Shown in pieces: positions 1 to 7,060 of a stretch of 11,465 nt of DNA (within the stretch, counting starts at the first letter, position 1; each line of letters opens with the position of its first letter). The notes under the pieces were generated by a model. The model saw nothing but the letters and a program-made list of their open reading frames with translations, ran no database searches and was not told where the DNA came from. This DNA is from Acidimicrobiaceae bacterium. Lineage in GTDB: Bacteria; Actinomycetota; Acidimicrobiia; Acidimicrobiales; Palsa-688. Location of the stretch: contig JAUTXM010000087.1 in the NCBI GenBank assembly GCA_030838025.1, forward strand, positions 1 through 11,465, in the 5' to 3' direction. The position numbers and the translations under genes are program-made.

Positions 1-427
1 CGTGGAGGTCGATCCCGACCAGTAGGCCCACCCCGCTGAGGCCGACCAGGAGGCCGACGACGCGCCGCCGGTCCAGCTGCTCCTCGTGCCCGACCGCCAG
101 CGCCAGCCCGGCGCCGATCAGGGGCACGGTGGCGATGAGCAGGCCCGACACCGAACTAGACAGCCGTTTCTCGGCGGTCGACAGCAGGAACCACGGACCC
201 GCCACCTCGATGGCGGTATAGGCCAGCACTGCGCGCCAGTGGGCGAGGAGCGGCCGGAGGTAGCCGCGGCGCCAGGCGAGGGGCACCAGCAGAAGGGCGG
301 CGGGGGCGGTGCGGGCGAACACCAACTGGGGGGCCGAGAGCTCGCGCACCGCCACCTTGATGAGCAGATAGGGGATCCCCCAGATCACGCTCATGAGCAA
401 GAAGAGGAGCCGGCCACGGCGGGACAT
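1..427 (-). CDS. EamA/DMT-family permease, N-terminal half (cut by left edge)
   Basis: Reading the minus strand from an ATG at 427 gives 142 whole codons with no stop before the window edge, so the 3' part is missing. The product begins MSRRGRLLFLLMSVIWGIPY. About five hydrophobic segments are visible (roughly residues 7-25, 37-52, 66-84, 92-112, 122-140), with the Trp-Gly pair in the first helix and the 'LSSSVSGLLIATVPLIGAGL' stretch typical of the first EamA repeat. Family members have ten helices in two such repeats, so this is about half a protein. They are inner-membrane transporters for metabolites, amino acids or drugs; the substrate cannot be told here. In the frame of this ATG, a TGA lies three codons upstream, which supports the start, though no clear ribosome binding site is seen. 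It is divergent from the DUF1800 gene. The plus-strand ORF covering 86-706 is its antisense shadow. Confidence 0.85.
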   Translation of the reverse strand, partial: MSRRGRLLFLLMSVIWGIPYLLIKVAVRELSAPQLVFARTAPAALLLVPLAWRRGYLRPLLAHWRAVLAYTAIEVAGPWFLLSTAEKRLSSSVSGLLIATVPLIGAGLALAVGHEEQLDRRRVVGLLVGLSGVGLLVGIDLH

Positions 428-548
428 GGTCAGGGCATCATGCAGGCGAAAGCAGGCCGGGGCAAGCGAGAATCCGACGTCGCATCCCCCAGATTCATAG
501 AACTGATGGGCCGCCATAACAGGTTGCTCACAACTATCTGGCCTACTG

Positions 549-1967
549 ATGGTCGTGGCCGAGGCGACCGATCCGAACAGGGCCAACATCGCCCACCTGC
601 TGCGCCGGGCCGGTTTCGGCGCTCACCCCGACGAGGTAGACCAGGCCACCCGGGCGGGGTACCGGGCGACGGTCGAGTCCCTGCTCGCCGGCCTCCGCGC
701 CCCTGACCCCGCGGGCGACGCGGTGCGCCTCCCCGACCTGACCGCGGCGCGCGTGACCCTGGGCCCGCTCCCCACTGATCCTGCCGCCCGCCAGGCGTAC
801 CAGCGTCAGCGCCGAGCGCTGGAAAACCGCCAATACGTGGCGCTGCAAAGGTGGTGGCTCGACCGGATGATCGTCACATCGACGCCGCTGCGGGAGAAGC
901 TGACCCTGCTCTGGCACGGCCATTTCGCCACCGCCTTCCAGAAGGTGCGGGTTGCGGGCCTGATGTACCGCCAGAACCAACTGTTCCGGACCCTCGGCGG
1001 CGCCAGCTTCGAGGCGCTGACCCAGGCGGTAGCCAAGGACGCGGCCATGATGCTGTGGCTGGACACCGAGTCCAATGTGGCCGGCCACCCCAACGAGAAC
1101 TTCGCCCGGGAGCTGATGGAGCTGTTCACGCTCGGGATCGGCAACTACAGCGAGGCCGACGTGCAGGAAGCGGCCCGGGCCTTCACCGGTTGGACGTTGT
1201 CGCTCGGCAACGGCGAGTTCGTCCTCAACGCCCGGCGCCACGACAGCGGCGTGAAGACGGTCCTCGGCCAGACCGGGAATCTCGACGGGACCGACGTGGT
1301 CACCCTCATCACCCGCAGCCCGGCGTCGTCACGCTTCGTCGTGGCCAAGCTCTGGAGCCATCTGGCCTATCCGGTCTCGACGACCGATCCGATCGTCGGA
1401 CCGTTGGCGGCGGCCTACGCCCAGGATCTCAACATCACCTCGCTGTTGCGGGCCATCCTCCTCCACCCCGGCTTCACCAGCCCCACGGCCCGCCAGGGCC
1501 TCGTCAAGCAGCCCATCGAGTGGGTCGTCGGCCTGGCCCGGGCGTTCGGGGTCGACGCCGACGTGAAGCCCACGGGCGCAGCGGCGGGAGCGGCGGGAGC
1601 GGCTGGATCGGCGGGACCGGCAACGGGCGCCGCGGCGACCCCTCGGACCGCCTTGAGCAGCGTCCTCACCCTCTTGGCCCAGGAGCCGTTCAACCCGCCG
1701 AGCGTCGGCGGCTGGCCCCAGAACTCCTACTGGCTGAACACCGCCACCTCACTCATCCGGCTGCAGTTCGCGGCGTCGCTCGGACCCCGCCTCGACCTGT
1801 CCTGGCTGACGGCCCTGCCGGCCAACCAGCGACCGGCGGAACTGGCGCACCGCCTCTCCGTCGACGGGTGGGGCCAGACCACACTGGCGGCGTTGAACCA
1901 TGTGGCGTCGCAGCCGACCGCCTTGGTGGCGTTGGCCCTGTGCGCCCCCGAGTACATCCTCAACTGA
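549..1967 (+). CDS. DUF1800 family protein
   Basis: 472 residues, full length for DUF1800 (PF08811). Visible family motifs are HLLRRAGFG (16-24), LWHGHFA (121-127), NENFARELMELFTLG (182-196), FTGW (212-215), a Pro-Phe-Asn-Pro-Pro patch followed by GGWP (380-390), and the C-terminal APEYILN. The molecular function of the family is not established. It is usually encoded next to a DUF1501 protein, as here, with 14 bp between the genes. No signal peptide or transmembrane segment is visible at the N-terminus, unlike the Tat-signal partner downstream. An Ala/Gly-rich insert (about 343-365), encoded by 9-bp repeats, interrupts the conserved C-terminal half. The ATG at 549 starts just before the first conserved motif but has no evident Shine-Dalgarno sequence; a GTG at 555 is an alternative. 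A 232-residue minus-strand ORF over 543-1241 is a shadow. Confidence 0.9.
   Translation: MVVAEATDPNRANIAHLLRRAGFGAHPDEVDQATRAGYRATVESLLAGLRAPDPAGDAVRLPDLTAARVTLGPLPTDPAARQAYQRQRRALENRQYVALQRWWLDRMIVTSTPLREKLTLLWHGHFATAFQKVRVAGLMYRQNQLFRTLGGASFEALTQAVAKDAAMMLWLDTESNVAGHPNENFARELMELFTLGIGNYSEADVQEAARAFTGWTLSLGNGEFVLNARRHDSGVKTVLGQTGNLDGTDVVTLITRSPASSRFVVAKLWSHLAYPVSTTDPIVGPLAAAYAQDLNITSLLRAILLHPGFTSPTARQGLVKQPIEWVVGLARAFGVDADVKPTGAAAGAAGAAGSAGPATGAAATPRTALSSVLTLLAQEPFNPPSVGGWPQNSYWLNTATSLIRLQFAASLGPRLDLSWLTALPANQRPAELAHRLSVDGWGQTTLAALNHVASQPTALVALALCAPEYILN
1581..1616. repeat. 9-bp in-frame tandem repeat in the DUF1800 gene
   Basis: Four consecutive 9-bp units of the form gcggcggga (the third and fourth with substitutions) encode AAG-AAG-AAG-SAG. 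They make an Ala/Gly linker inserted between conserved blocks of the DUF1800 protein, and probably expanded by slippage. Confidence 0.75.
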
Positions 1968-1981
1968 TCGTGGAGCGTCCC

Positions 1982-3331
1982 ATGCGTCCCATGCCTCCCA
2001 TGCCGTCGCACGAATCCAGTCACACGGCGAGTCACACGGTCAGCCGCCGGTGGTTCATCGCCGGGGCGGCGGGGGCCGGTGTGGCGGGTGCCACCGCCCT
2101 GGCGCTCAGCCACGACGCCTGGGGCCGCCTGCTGGCGCCGGCCCGGTCGGGTACCAGCCGGAGCCTGGCCGTTGGTAAGGGGATCCTCGTGATGGTGACC
2201 CTCTACGGCGGCAACGACGGGCTCAACACCGTGATCCCCTACCAGGACAGCCAGTACCTGCACGGCCGCCCGACGCTCGGCTATCAACCCGATCAGGTGC
2301 TCCCGGTGGGCGACGGGCTGGCGTTTCACCCCAATCTGAAGGGAATGAAGACCCTCTGGGACGCCAAGCAGCTGGCCGTGGTCCGGGGGGTCGGCTACCC
2401 CAATCCGGTGCTCAGCCACTTCCGGGGGATGGACATCTGGCAGACCGCGTCACCGGAGACCCCCGTCGCGTCTGGTGTCCTCGGGCGGTGGCTCGACGCC
2501 ACCGGCACCGATCCCATGCGGGCCATCAGCATCGGCAGCACCCTGCCACGGCTCCTCGCAGGCGAGCACAGCGCGGGCACCGCGGTCTCCGGCGGCTCGA
2601 TCACCCTCCCGGGGGGCACCGCCCTGGCTCCGGTCCTGGCGTCGTTCGACGCCGCCGGCCCCGACCGAACGGGCCTGGCGGCAATGGTCGCCCACTCCGG
2701 CGCCGACCTGCTCCAGGTCCAGCACACGTTGGATGACCTGCTGAACAGCTCCGCCGGCGCGGGCACGGCCTCCCCCACGACCCAGCCCACCAAAGGGGCC
2801 AAAGCGAAGGCGGCCCCGAAAGCGGCCCCGAAAGTGGCCCCGAAAGCGGCGGCCACCGATCTGACCAGCCAGTTGGACGTCGTCGCCCAGCTCATCAAGG
2901 CGGGCAGTCCGACCCGGGTGTATCAGGTCAGCATGGGCGGCTTCGACAACCACGCCCAGGAAAAGGACGCCCACGCCCGCCTCATGACCGAGCTGGACAC
3001 GGGGATCAGCGGCTTCATCACCTCGTTGAAGGACCATCCGGCGGCGGCCGACGTGGTCCTCATGACGTACTCAGAGTTCGGGCGGCGCGTCGCCGAAAAC
3101 CTGAGCGGCGGTACCGACCACGGCACCGCGGCTCCGTTGTTCGTCGCCGGCCACGGCGTCAAGGGCGGCCAGTTCTACGGCGCCGAGCCGTCGCTGGTCG
3201 ATCTGAACGACGGCAACCTCAAGTTCACGACCGACTTCCGCAGCGTCTTCGCCACCATGCTGGCCGACGTCATCGGGGTCGACCCCAAGATCGCGCTGAA
3301 TCAGACGTTCCCGACGCTCAGCCTGATCTGA
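1982..3331 (+). CDS. DUF1501 family protein with Tat signal
   Basis: 449 residues. The N-terminus carries a twin-arginine signal (SRRWFIAGAA, residues 21-30) followed by an Ala/Gly hydrophobic stretch, so export in folded form through Tat is expected. DUF1501 (PF07394) belongs to the alkaline phosphatase/sulfatase-like superfamily; its substrate is unknown. Family motifs are LYGGNDGLNTVIPY (74-87), HPNLKGMKTLW (116-126), the SHFRGMDIWQ region (145-154), SMGGFDNHAQE (317-327), YSEFGRRVAEN (363-373) and TDHGTAAPLFVAG (378-390). A Lys/Ala/Pro-rich insert (about 271-291) sits between domains. I chose the ATG at 1982 because GGAG at 1972-1975 lies six bases upstream. The in-frame ATGs at 1991 and 2000 and the GTG at 1970 are less well placed. 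The open frame extends far upstream inside the DUF1800 gene, but that part is not coding. It is co-transcribed with the DUF1800 gene and convergent with the 3353-3598 gene. Confidence 0.92.
   Translation: MRPMPPMPSHESSHTASHTVSRRWFIAGAAGAGVAGATALALSHDAWGRLLAPARSGTSRSLAVGKGILVMVTLYGGNDGLNTVIPYQDSQYLHGRPTLGYQPDQVLPVGDGLAFHPNLKGMKTLWDAKQLAVVRGVGYPNPVLSHFRGMDIWQTASPETPVASGVLGRWLDATGTDPMRAISIGSTLPRLLAGEHSAGTAVSGGSITLPGGTALAPVLASFDAAGPDRTGLAAMVAHSGADLLQVQHTLDDLLNSSAGAGTASPTTQPTKGAKAKAAPKAAPKVAPKAAATDLTSQLDVVAQLIKAGSPTRVYQVSMGGFDNHAQEKDAHARLMTELDTGISGFITSLKDHPAAADVVLMTYSEFGRRVAENLSGGTDHGTAAPLFVAGHGVKGGQFYGAEPSLVDLNDGNLKFTTDFRSVFATMLADVIGVDPKIALNQTFPTLSLI
2810..2845. repeat. 12-bp tandem repeat encoding AAPK/VAPK
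   Basis: Three consecutive copies of gcggccccgaaa (the third with one change, gtggccccgaaa) encode AAPK-AAPK-VAPK within the DUF1501 protein. The flanking codons continue the Lys/Ala theme. It looks like a histone-tail-like basic linker grown by unit duplication. Confidence 0.85.
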
Positions 3332-3352
3332 CGCGTCTGCCGAAACGAGGAC

Positions 3353-3598
3353 TCAGGAGTTGACCGACTCCAGGACCGTGAGGCTACGCAGCCGGGTGAT
3401 GAGCTCGCTGCTGGTGTAGAGGTGCCGGTCGAGCGTCTGCGTCAGCCAGCGTTCTACCTCGCGGCGGACCTCACCCTCCTCGACCATGCCCCAGAGATCG
3501 AACAGCCGGTCCTGGACCGTCGTCGACGACAACGACAGGCCATCGCTCAACTCGGCGATCCAACGATCGACCGCACCTTGGACTGACTCCTCAACCAC
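3353..3598 (-). CDS. hypothetical protein, 81 residues
   Basis: I do not recognise this family. The product is charged and looks mostly helical, with ESVQGAVDRWIAELSDGLSL near the start and a Glu/Arg-rich middle, and has no signal peptide, membrane segment or cysteine. The reading frame can open at a GTG at 3616, but AGAGGAG at 3604-3610 lies exactly five bases before a GTG at 3598, so 3598 is the better start and gives 81 rather than 87 residues. It begins 48 bp after the stop of the dimethylformamidase-like gene on the same strand and is probably in the same transcript. Its 3' end is 21 bp from that of the convergent DUF1501 gene. Confidence 0.65.
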   Translation of the reverse strand: MVEESVQGAVDRWIAELSDGLSLSSTTVQDRLFDLWGMVEEGEVRREVERWLTQTLDRHLYTSSELITRLRSLTVLESVNS

Positions 3599-3603
3599 AA
3601 TGA

Positions 3604-3610
3604 CTCCTCT
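3604..3610 (-). promoter_or_regulatory. ribosome binding site deciding the start of the 81-residue gene
   Basis: On the minus strand this reads AGAGGAG, an almost ideal Shine-Dalgarno sequence five bases upstream of the GTG at 3598. It lies inside the longer open frame that would start at 3616, and so argues for the shorter product. Confidence 0.65.
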
Positions 3611-3646
3611 CGGCACAACAAGCCATACGGTACAGCGTCTGGGAGC

Positions 3647-5602
3647 TCATTCTTGTTCCCCCCCGGTCCGTGTGGCTCCCGCGGAGCCAGAATCGGCGCC
3701 GCCCGCACCCCCGCCCGCTCCGCCGTCCGCACCCGCGCCCGCGGCGCCGGTGGTCGGTACCGTCGTCGACACCGGAGGTCGTGAACGCACGGCCGACTCC
3801 GCCGGGTCGGACGGGTGCACCCGGCCCGCGGGACCGTTGCCGAACGCCGCCAGCAGGTTGGCCATGACCGGCCCCAGCACCCGGCCGGCGCAGCCCGCCG
3901 GCTGGCAACGGGCATCCATGTTGCCGACCCAGTTGGTCGTCCCCGAGGCGAACACCCCGGCGCCGCTCGGGGCGCTGTAGTACGTGGCGTCGGCAAAGTC
4001 GGCCTTGCCCCCGCAATGCAGCGGCGAATGGGTGAGGATCTCGACGTTGGGCGGCCCGGACACCGTCGGGTCGTAGCGGTCGTACTCCGAGCCGACCACG
4101 CCGGGCAGCTTCAGGCCCGCGGTGGCGGCCGCCCCGTCGAACAACCAGTTGCTTGGGTCGACGACGACCATGTCGGCCCGGACCGGGTTGCACTGGTAGA
4201 AGTCGCCGATCAGCAGGCTCTCGGGATTGCGGTTGGGCGGATCCCGCCAGTTGACGGTGACGTCGGCGTCGTCCTTGCCCCGCAGCGGATCCTCTCGGGC
4301 TGACTTGTAGTCGATCTGGCGGCGGTCGGCGCCCAACGGCGACGGCACCAAGCGGATGTGGCGGAACACGGCGTTGGCGCCGAGGAACGCCAGGTTGATG
4401 CCCCGGTCCCGGGCCTGTTCGAGGCTCTGGCGCATCGCGAGCGAGTAGTACTCGTCGTGGCCCAGGCTGATGGCCGCCCGGTGACCCAGTAGGGGGTTGG
4501 GCTGGTGTTGCAGGTCGATGTCGGTGACGTAGGTGACGTCGAGGCCCAGCGACTCGACCAACGACACCAGGGGATACTCCAGGCCCAGGAAGTCACCGGC
4601 CCCGTCGCCGAGGGTGTACGGCCGGTCGAACGACACGATCCGAGCCCGGTGGCCGTAGTCGCTGCCTGTTCGGCTCTGCCCCTCGTACAGGTCGTAGCCG
4701 CCCCAGATGTTGTAGGCCTGCCAGGTGGTCACGGCGTTGATCACCACGAAGGCGGCGGTGCTGGCATCGTTGCGAACCGTGAGGGGCACGTAGCGCTGCT
4801 TGCCGGTGCTGGCGACCAGCTTCAGCAGGTAGTCCCCGCCGGGCCATGAGGTCGTCGCCAAGATGAGCGAGGCCTGCCACGGCGCCTCCACCATGTTGGT
4901 CACGGGGGTGAGGACGGGCCGGGCCTGGGTGGTGCCCGCCAGCTCCTGAGACGTGTGGAGGAGGCGGCCGCCGAGCCCCTGGTAGTACCCCATCCGGTAC
5001 ACCTCGACATGAAAGGTGGGCGCCGCGGTGGAGACGTACAGGCTGACCGGTTCACCCTGGCTGATGCTGGTGCTCGACGCGAACCCCTCGATCTCGTGGT
5101 TGTCCGCCCGGTCGGTGAGCTTCCACCCCGCCGACCCGGGCAGGGCGTTCTCGGATTGCAGCCGGGCCGACACCTGCGAGGCCTTACCGGGCTGACCGCT
5201 CACGACGGTTGCCGGCGTCGTGATGGTGGGTTCGGTTTCCGAGCCGGTCGGCGACGGGCCACCTGCGACGCCCCGGTGATTGCCGATGACACCACCGACG
5301 CTGACCCCGATACCCGCCAGGACGATGACTACCAGGGTCCGAGTGATCAGCTGCCGACGCCGGACCCGACTCCCGGCCGTCGCCGGCTGCCAGCCGGGCC
5401 AGGCTCCCGATCCGGGTGCGCCCCCCGATCCGGGCGCGCCGCCCACCCTGCGGGGCGGATCCACGGCGGCCCAGTCGCCGTCCGCGGCGCCGGCGCTCCC
5501 AGGGCCGGCTGTTCCGACCCGGCCCTCCACAGAGCCCGGCGCGGGCGGCGTGGGTCGGCCGGAAGGCCGGGGAACACGGTGAACCGGCCTATACCGGGCC
5601 AC
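3647..5602 (-). CDS. membrane-anchored N,N-dimethylformamidase large-subunit-like protein
   Basis: 651 residues from a GTG start. Order: a Pro/Gly-rich probably cytoplasmic N-terminus (1-80); an Arg cluster (79-83) and one transmembrane helix (about 86-107), giving an N-in, C-out anchor; a Ser/Thr/Pro linker; a beta-rich region with VYRMGYYQGLGGRLL (201-215); then the core with TWQAYNIWGGYDLYEG (293-308), GHDEYYS (381-387), LAFLGANAVFRHIR (404-417) and GTTNWVGNMD (554-563); and a Gly/Ala-rich tail from about 619. The core resembles the C-terminal domain of the dimethylformamidase beta subunit (PF20254-like). As I recall, that enzyme binds iron through two tyrosines and one glutamate. E384 with H382, and Y303, are plausible counterparts by motif and spacing, but substrate and activity are not shown. 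Four cysteines (471, 530, 566, 571) could form disulfides outside the cell. An AAAGG-type ribosome site lies about 12 bases upstream of the GTG. Confidence 0.8.
   Translation of the reverse strand: MARYRPVHRVPRPSGRPTPPAPGSVEGRVGTAGPGSAGAADGDWAAVDPPRRVGGAPGSGGAPGSGAWPGWQPATAGSRVRRRQLITRTLVVIVLAGIGVSVGGVIGNHRGVAGGPSPTGSETEPTITTPATVVSGQPGKASQVSARLQSENALPGSAGWKLTDRADNHEIEGFASSTSISQGEPVSLYVSTAAPTFHVEVYRMGYYQGLGGRLLHTSQELAGTTQARPVLTPVTNMVEAPWQASLILATTSWPGGDYLLKLVASTGKQRYVPLTVRNDASTAAFVVINAVTTWQAYNIWGGYDLYEGQSRTGSDYGHRARIVSFDRPYTLGDGAGDFLGLEYPLVSLVESLGLDVTYVTDIDLQHQPNPLLGHRAAISLGHDEYYSLAMRQSLEQARDRGINLAFLGANAVFRHIRLVPSPLGADRRQIDYKSAREDPLRGKDDADVTVNWRDPPNRNPESLLIGDFYQCNPVRADMVVVDPSNWLFDGAAATAGLKLPGVVGSEYDRYDPTVSGPPNVEILTHSPLHCGGKADFADATYYSAPSGAGVFASGTTNWVGNMDARCQPAGCAGRVLGPVMANLLAAFGNGPAGRVHPSDPAESAVRSRPPVSTTVPTTGAAGAGADGGAGGGAGGADSGSAGATRTGGEQE
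5406..5441. repeat. 18-bp tandem repeat in the dimethylformamidase-like gene
   Basis: Two near-identical 18-bp units (cccgatccgggtgcgccc and its neighbour) encode two GAPGSG-type hexapeptides in the disordered N-terminal segment ahead of the membrane anchor. Confidence 0.75.
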
Positions 5603-5622
5603 GGTTTGGACGCACCTTTCTC

Positions 5623-5641
5623 GACGGCCAGATGGCCCGTC
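5623..5641. repeat. inverted repeat upstream of the dimethylformamidase-like gene
   Basis: The plus strand reads gacg-gcca-ga-tggc-c-cgtc, an eight-pair stem with a single bulged C and a two-base loop. It lies 21 bp upstream of the GTG at 5602 and about 54 bp past the crotonase stop. No T-run follows on the minus strand, so it is a poor intrinsic terminator. An operator or a 5'-leader hairpin is equally possible. Confidence 0.4.
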
Positions 5642-5694
5642 ACGCTATCCGGGACGCGGTCGTGAGTTCCGGCCGAACGCGCCGAATCGCGCCG

Positions 5695-6504
5695 CTAAGA
5701 CCAGCGGGGCGGCCGGCCCTCCACGAACGCGGTGATCGCCTCGATCTGGTCGGCCCCACCGATCAGGCGCCGCTGGGCCCGCTGCTCCGCGAGGAGCCCT
5801 TCCTCGAAGCTGACCCGCCCCGCCAGGTTCAGCAGCTCCTTGGCCGAACGGATGGCCGAGGGGCTTTTCGCCGCGATCTCGCGGGCCAGGGCCAAGGCAT
5901 CCTGGCGGGGAGTGTCGCTGAGCCGGGTCGCCAACCCGAGTCGTACCGCCTCCTCGCCCCTGACCGTGCGCCCCGAGAACGTGAGGTCCTTGGCCACGTC
6001 CAGCCCCACCAGCCCGGGCAACACCTGGCTCCCGGTCATGTCCGGGATCAACCCCCACCGGATCTCCAGCACCGACAGCTCGGCGTCGGGAGCGACGATG
6101 CGGATGTCGGCGCCCAGCGCCAGTTGCAGCCCGCCGCCCAGGGCATGGCCGTGCACCGCTGCGATCACCGGCACCGCCAGGGCGCTCCAGGCGGTTACGG
6201 CGTGCTGGGCGACCGACGTCATGTGGCCCACCCGACGGCCCAGTGCGCCCGCGGCGAACGAGCCGCCGCCGGCGTCGCCTTTTCCCAGCATGTCTTCGAA
6301 GGCGGCCCGGTCAAGCCCGGCGCAGAAGGACCGGCCCACACCGGAGAGCACCACCGCCCGCACCGCCGGGTCGCGGCCCAAGGCCTCGGCCGCGTCGATG
6401 AGGGCGTCGAACATGGCCAGGTCGATGGCATTGCGCTTCTCCGGCCGGGTGAGGCGGACGTCGGCGACGCCGTCTTCGATGGTGCAGCTGACGCGATCCG
6501 ACAT
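5695..6504 (-). CDS. crotonase/enoyl-CoA hydratase-isomerase family protein
   Basis: 269 residues, normal length for the family. The oxyanion-hole segments are SFCAGLD (59-65) and HALGGGLQ (120-127), and the product starts with the usual beta strand and RPEKRNAI (20-27). At the first catalytic position (Glu144 of rat mitochondrial enoyl-CoA hydratase) it has Gln127. The second (Glu164) is kept as E147 in SVLEIRWGLIPD, and D155 follows. This pattern argues against plain two-glutamate hydration and for another crotonase reaction, such as isomerisation or hydrolysis of an acyl-CoA. The substrate cannot be assigned. The ATG at 6504 has GGGGAGG at 6514-6520, nine bases upstream. A longer open frame up to 6966 overlaps the MgtC gene antisense and is not coding. 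Cytoplasmic. Confidence 0.92.
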   Translation of the reverse strand: MSDRVSCTIEDGVADVRLTRPEKRNAIDLAMFDALIDAAEALGRDPAVRAVVLSGVGRSFCAGLDRAAFEDMLGKGDAGGGSFAAGALGRRVGHMTSVAQHAVTAWSALAVPVIAAVHGHALGGGLQLALGADIRIVAPDAELSVLEIRWGLIPDMTGSQVLPGLVGLDVAKDLTFSGRTVRGEEAVRLGLATRLSDTPRQDALALAREIAAKSPSAIRSAKELLNLAGRVSFEEGLLAEQRAQRRLIGGADQIEAITAFVEGRPPRWS

Positions 6505-6578
6505 GGGAAAAGGCCTCCCCGGGTGCTCGGCGGGCCATCGTAGGGGCACGGTCCGCCCGCGGGTCACGCCGGCCCGGA

Positions 6579-6584
6579 ATACTG
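6579..6584 (+). promoter_or_regulatory. possible -10 box for a leaderless MgtC transcript
   Basis: AATACT just upstream of the GTG at 6590 resembles a -10 hexamer, one base off TAnnnT, at the spacing expected when transcription starts on the start codon. No -35 match is seen. The call rests on this alone and on the lack of a ribosome binding site. Confidence 0.3.
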
Positions 6585-6589
6585 GGGTC

Positions 6590-7060
6590 GTGGCCCACAG
6601 CGATCTGGCGTTGCTGGTTCGGATAGTGGTCGGCTTCGTGCTGGCGTACTGCTTCGGCTTCGAACGCCAGCTTCGAGGGTCGGTTGCCGGTGATCGGACG
6701 TTCTCGATGGTCGGGGCGGCGGCGGCCGCCATCACCTCGGTCGCGGCCAAGTCGTCGCCCCAGGCGATCGCCGGTGTGGTGACGGGAATCGGGTTCATCG
6801 GCGGTGGCGTGGTGTTCCACGGCACCATGGGCGTGATCCGCGGGGTCACGACGGCGGCCACGATCTTCGCCGCGGCCGGGATCGGCATCGTGGTGGGGTA
6901 CGGCCATCTGCTGCTCGCGGTCGTCATGACCGCGCTGCTGCTCCTGACGCTGGAGCTGCAACACATCCCCTTCCTGCGCTGGCTGGACGCCAGCAGTTAC
7001 GCCCCGCGCTTCGAGAACGACCGGTTGGAGTTGGGCAACGACGAGCTACCGCCGCACTGA
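6590..7060 (+). CDS. MgtC/SapB family membrane protein
   Basis: 156 residues from a GTG. Family signatures are a first helix ending in FGFERQ (22-27), AGDRTFSMVGAAAAA (33-47), TGIGFIGGGVVF (65-76) and VIRGVTTAATIF (82-93). About five membrane segments are visible (roughly 4-23, 37-53, 57-76, 87-101, 103-122), followed by a short hydrophilic tail. This is the N-terminal membrane domain (PF02308) without the C-terminal ACT-like extension of virulence MgtC. Relatives act in adaptation to low magnesium or modulate ATP synthase, but housekeeping SapB-type members are mostly uncharacterised. The start is inferred: upstream in-frame codons overlap the crotonase gene antisense, and GTG at 6590 directly precedes the first conserved helix. 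There is no good Shine-Dalgarno sequence; an AATACT box six bases upstream may indicate a leaderless transcript. Its stop overlaps the next start (TGATG). Confidence 0.88.
   Translation: MAHSDLALLVRIVVGFVLAYCFGFERQLRGSVAGDRTFSMVGAAAAAITSVAAKSSPQAIAGVVTGIGFIGGGVVFHGTMGVIRGVTTAATIFAAAGIGIVVGYGHLLLAVVMTALLLLTLELQHIPFLRWLDASSYAPRFENDRLELGNDELPPH

Noticed and set aside
523..534. gttg-ctca-caac inverted repeat upstream of the DUF1800 gene, with a minus-strand TTGTGAGC resembling half a lac operator
   Set aside because: A four-base stem and a half-site are expected by chance and nothing else supports an operator.
86..706. 206-residue plus-strand ORF rich in Gln, Arg, Gly and His
   Set aside because: It is antisense to the EamA gene and runs into the DUF1800 gene; its composition is that of a shadow frame in GC-rich DNA.
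543..1241. 232-residue minus-strand ORF
   Set aside because: Antisense to strongly conserved DUF1800 motifs, with no recognisable domain.
851..1981. Upstream extension of the DUF1501 open frame
   Set aside because: It overlaps the DUF1800 gene in another frame and has shadow-like composition; the ribosome site and Tat signal place the start at 1982.
6505..6966. Upstream extension of the crotonase frame
   Set aside because: It lies antisense to the MgtC gene; the crotonase domain begins at the ATG at 6504 with a good ribosome site.
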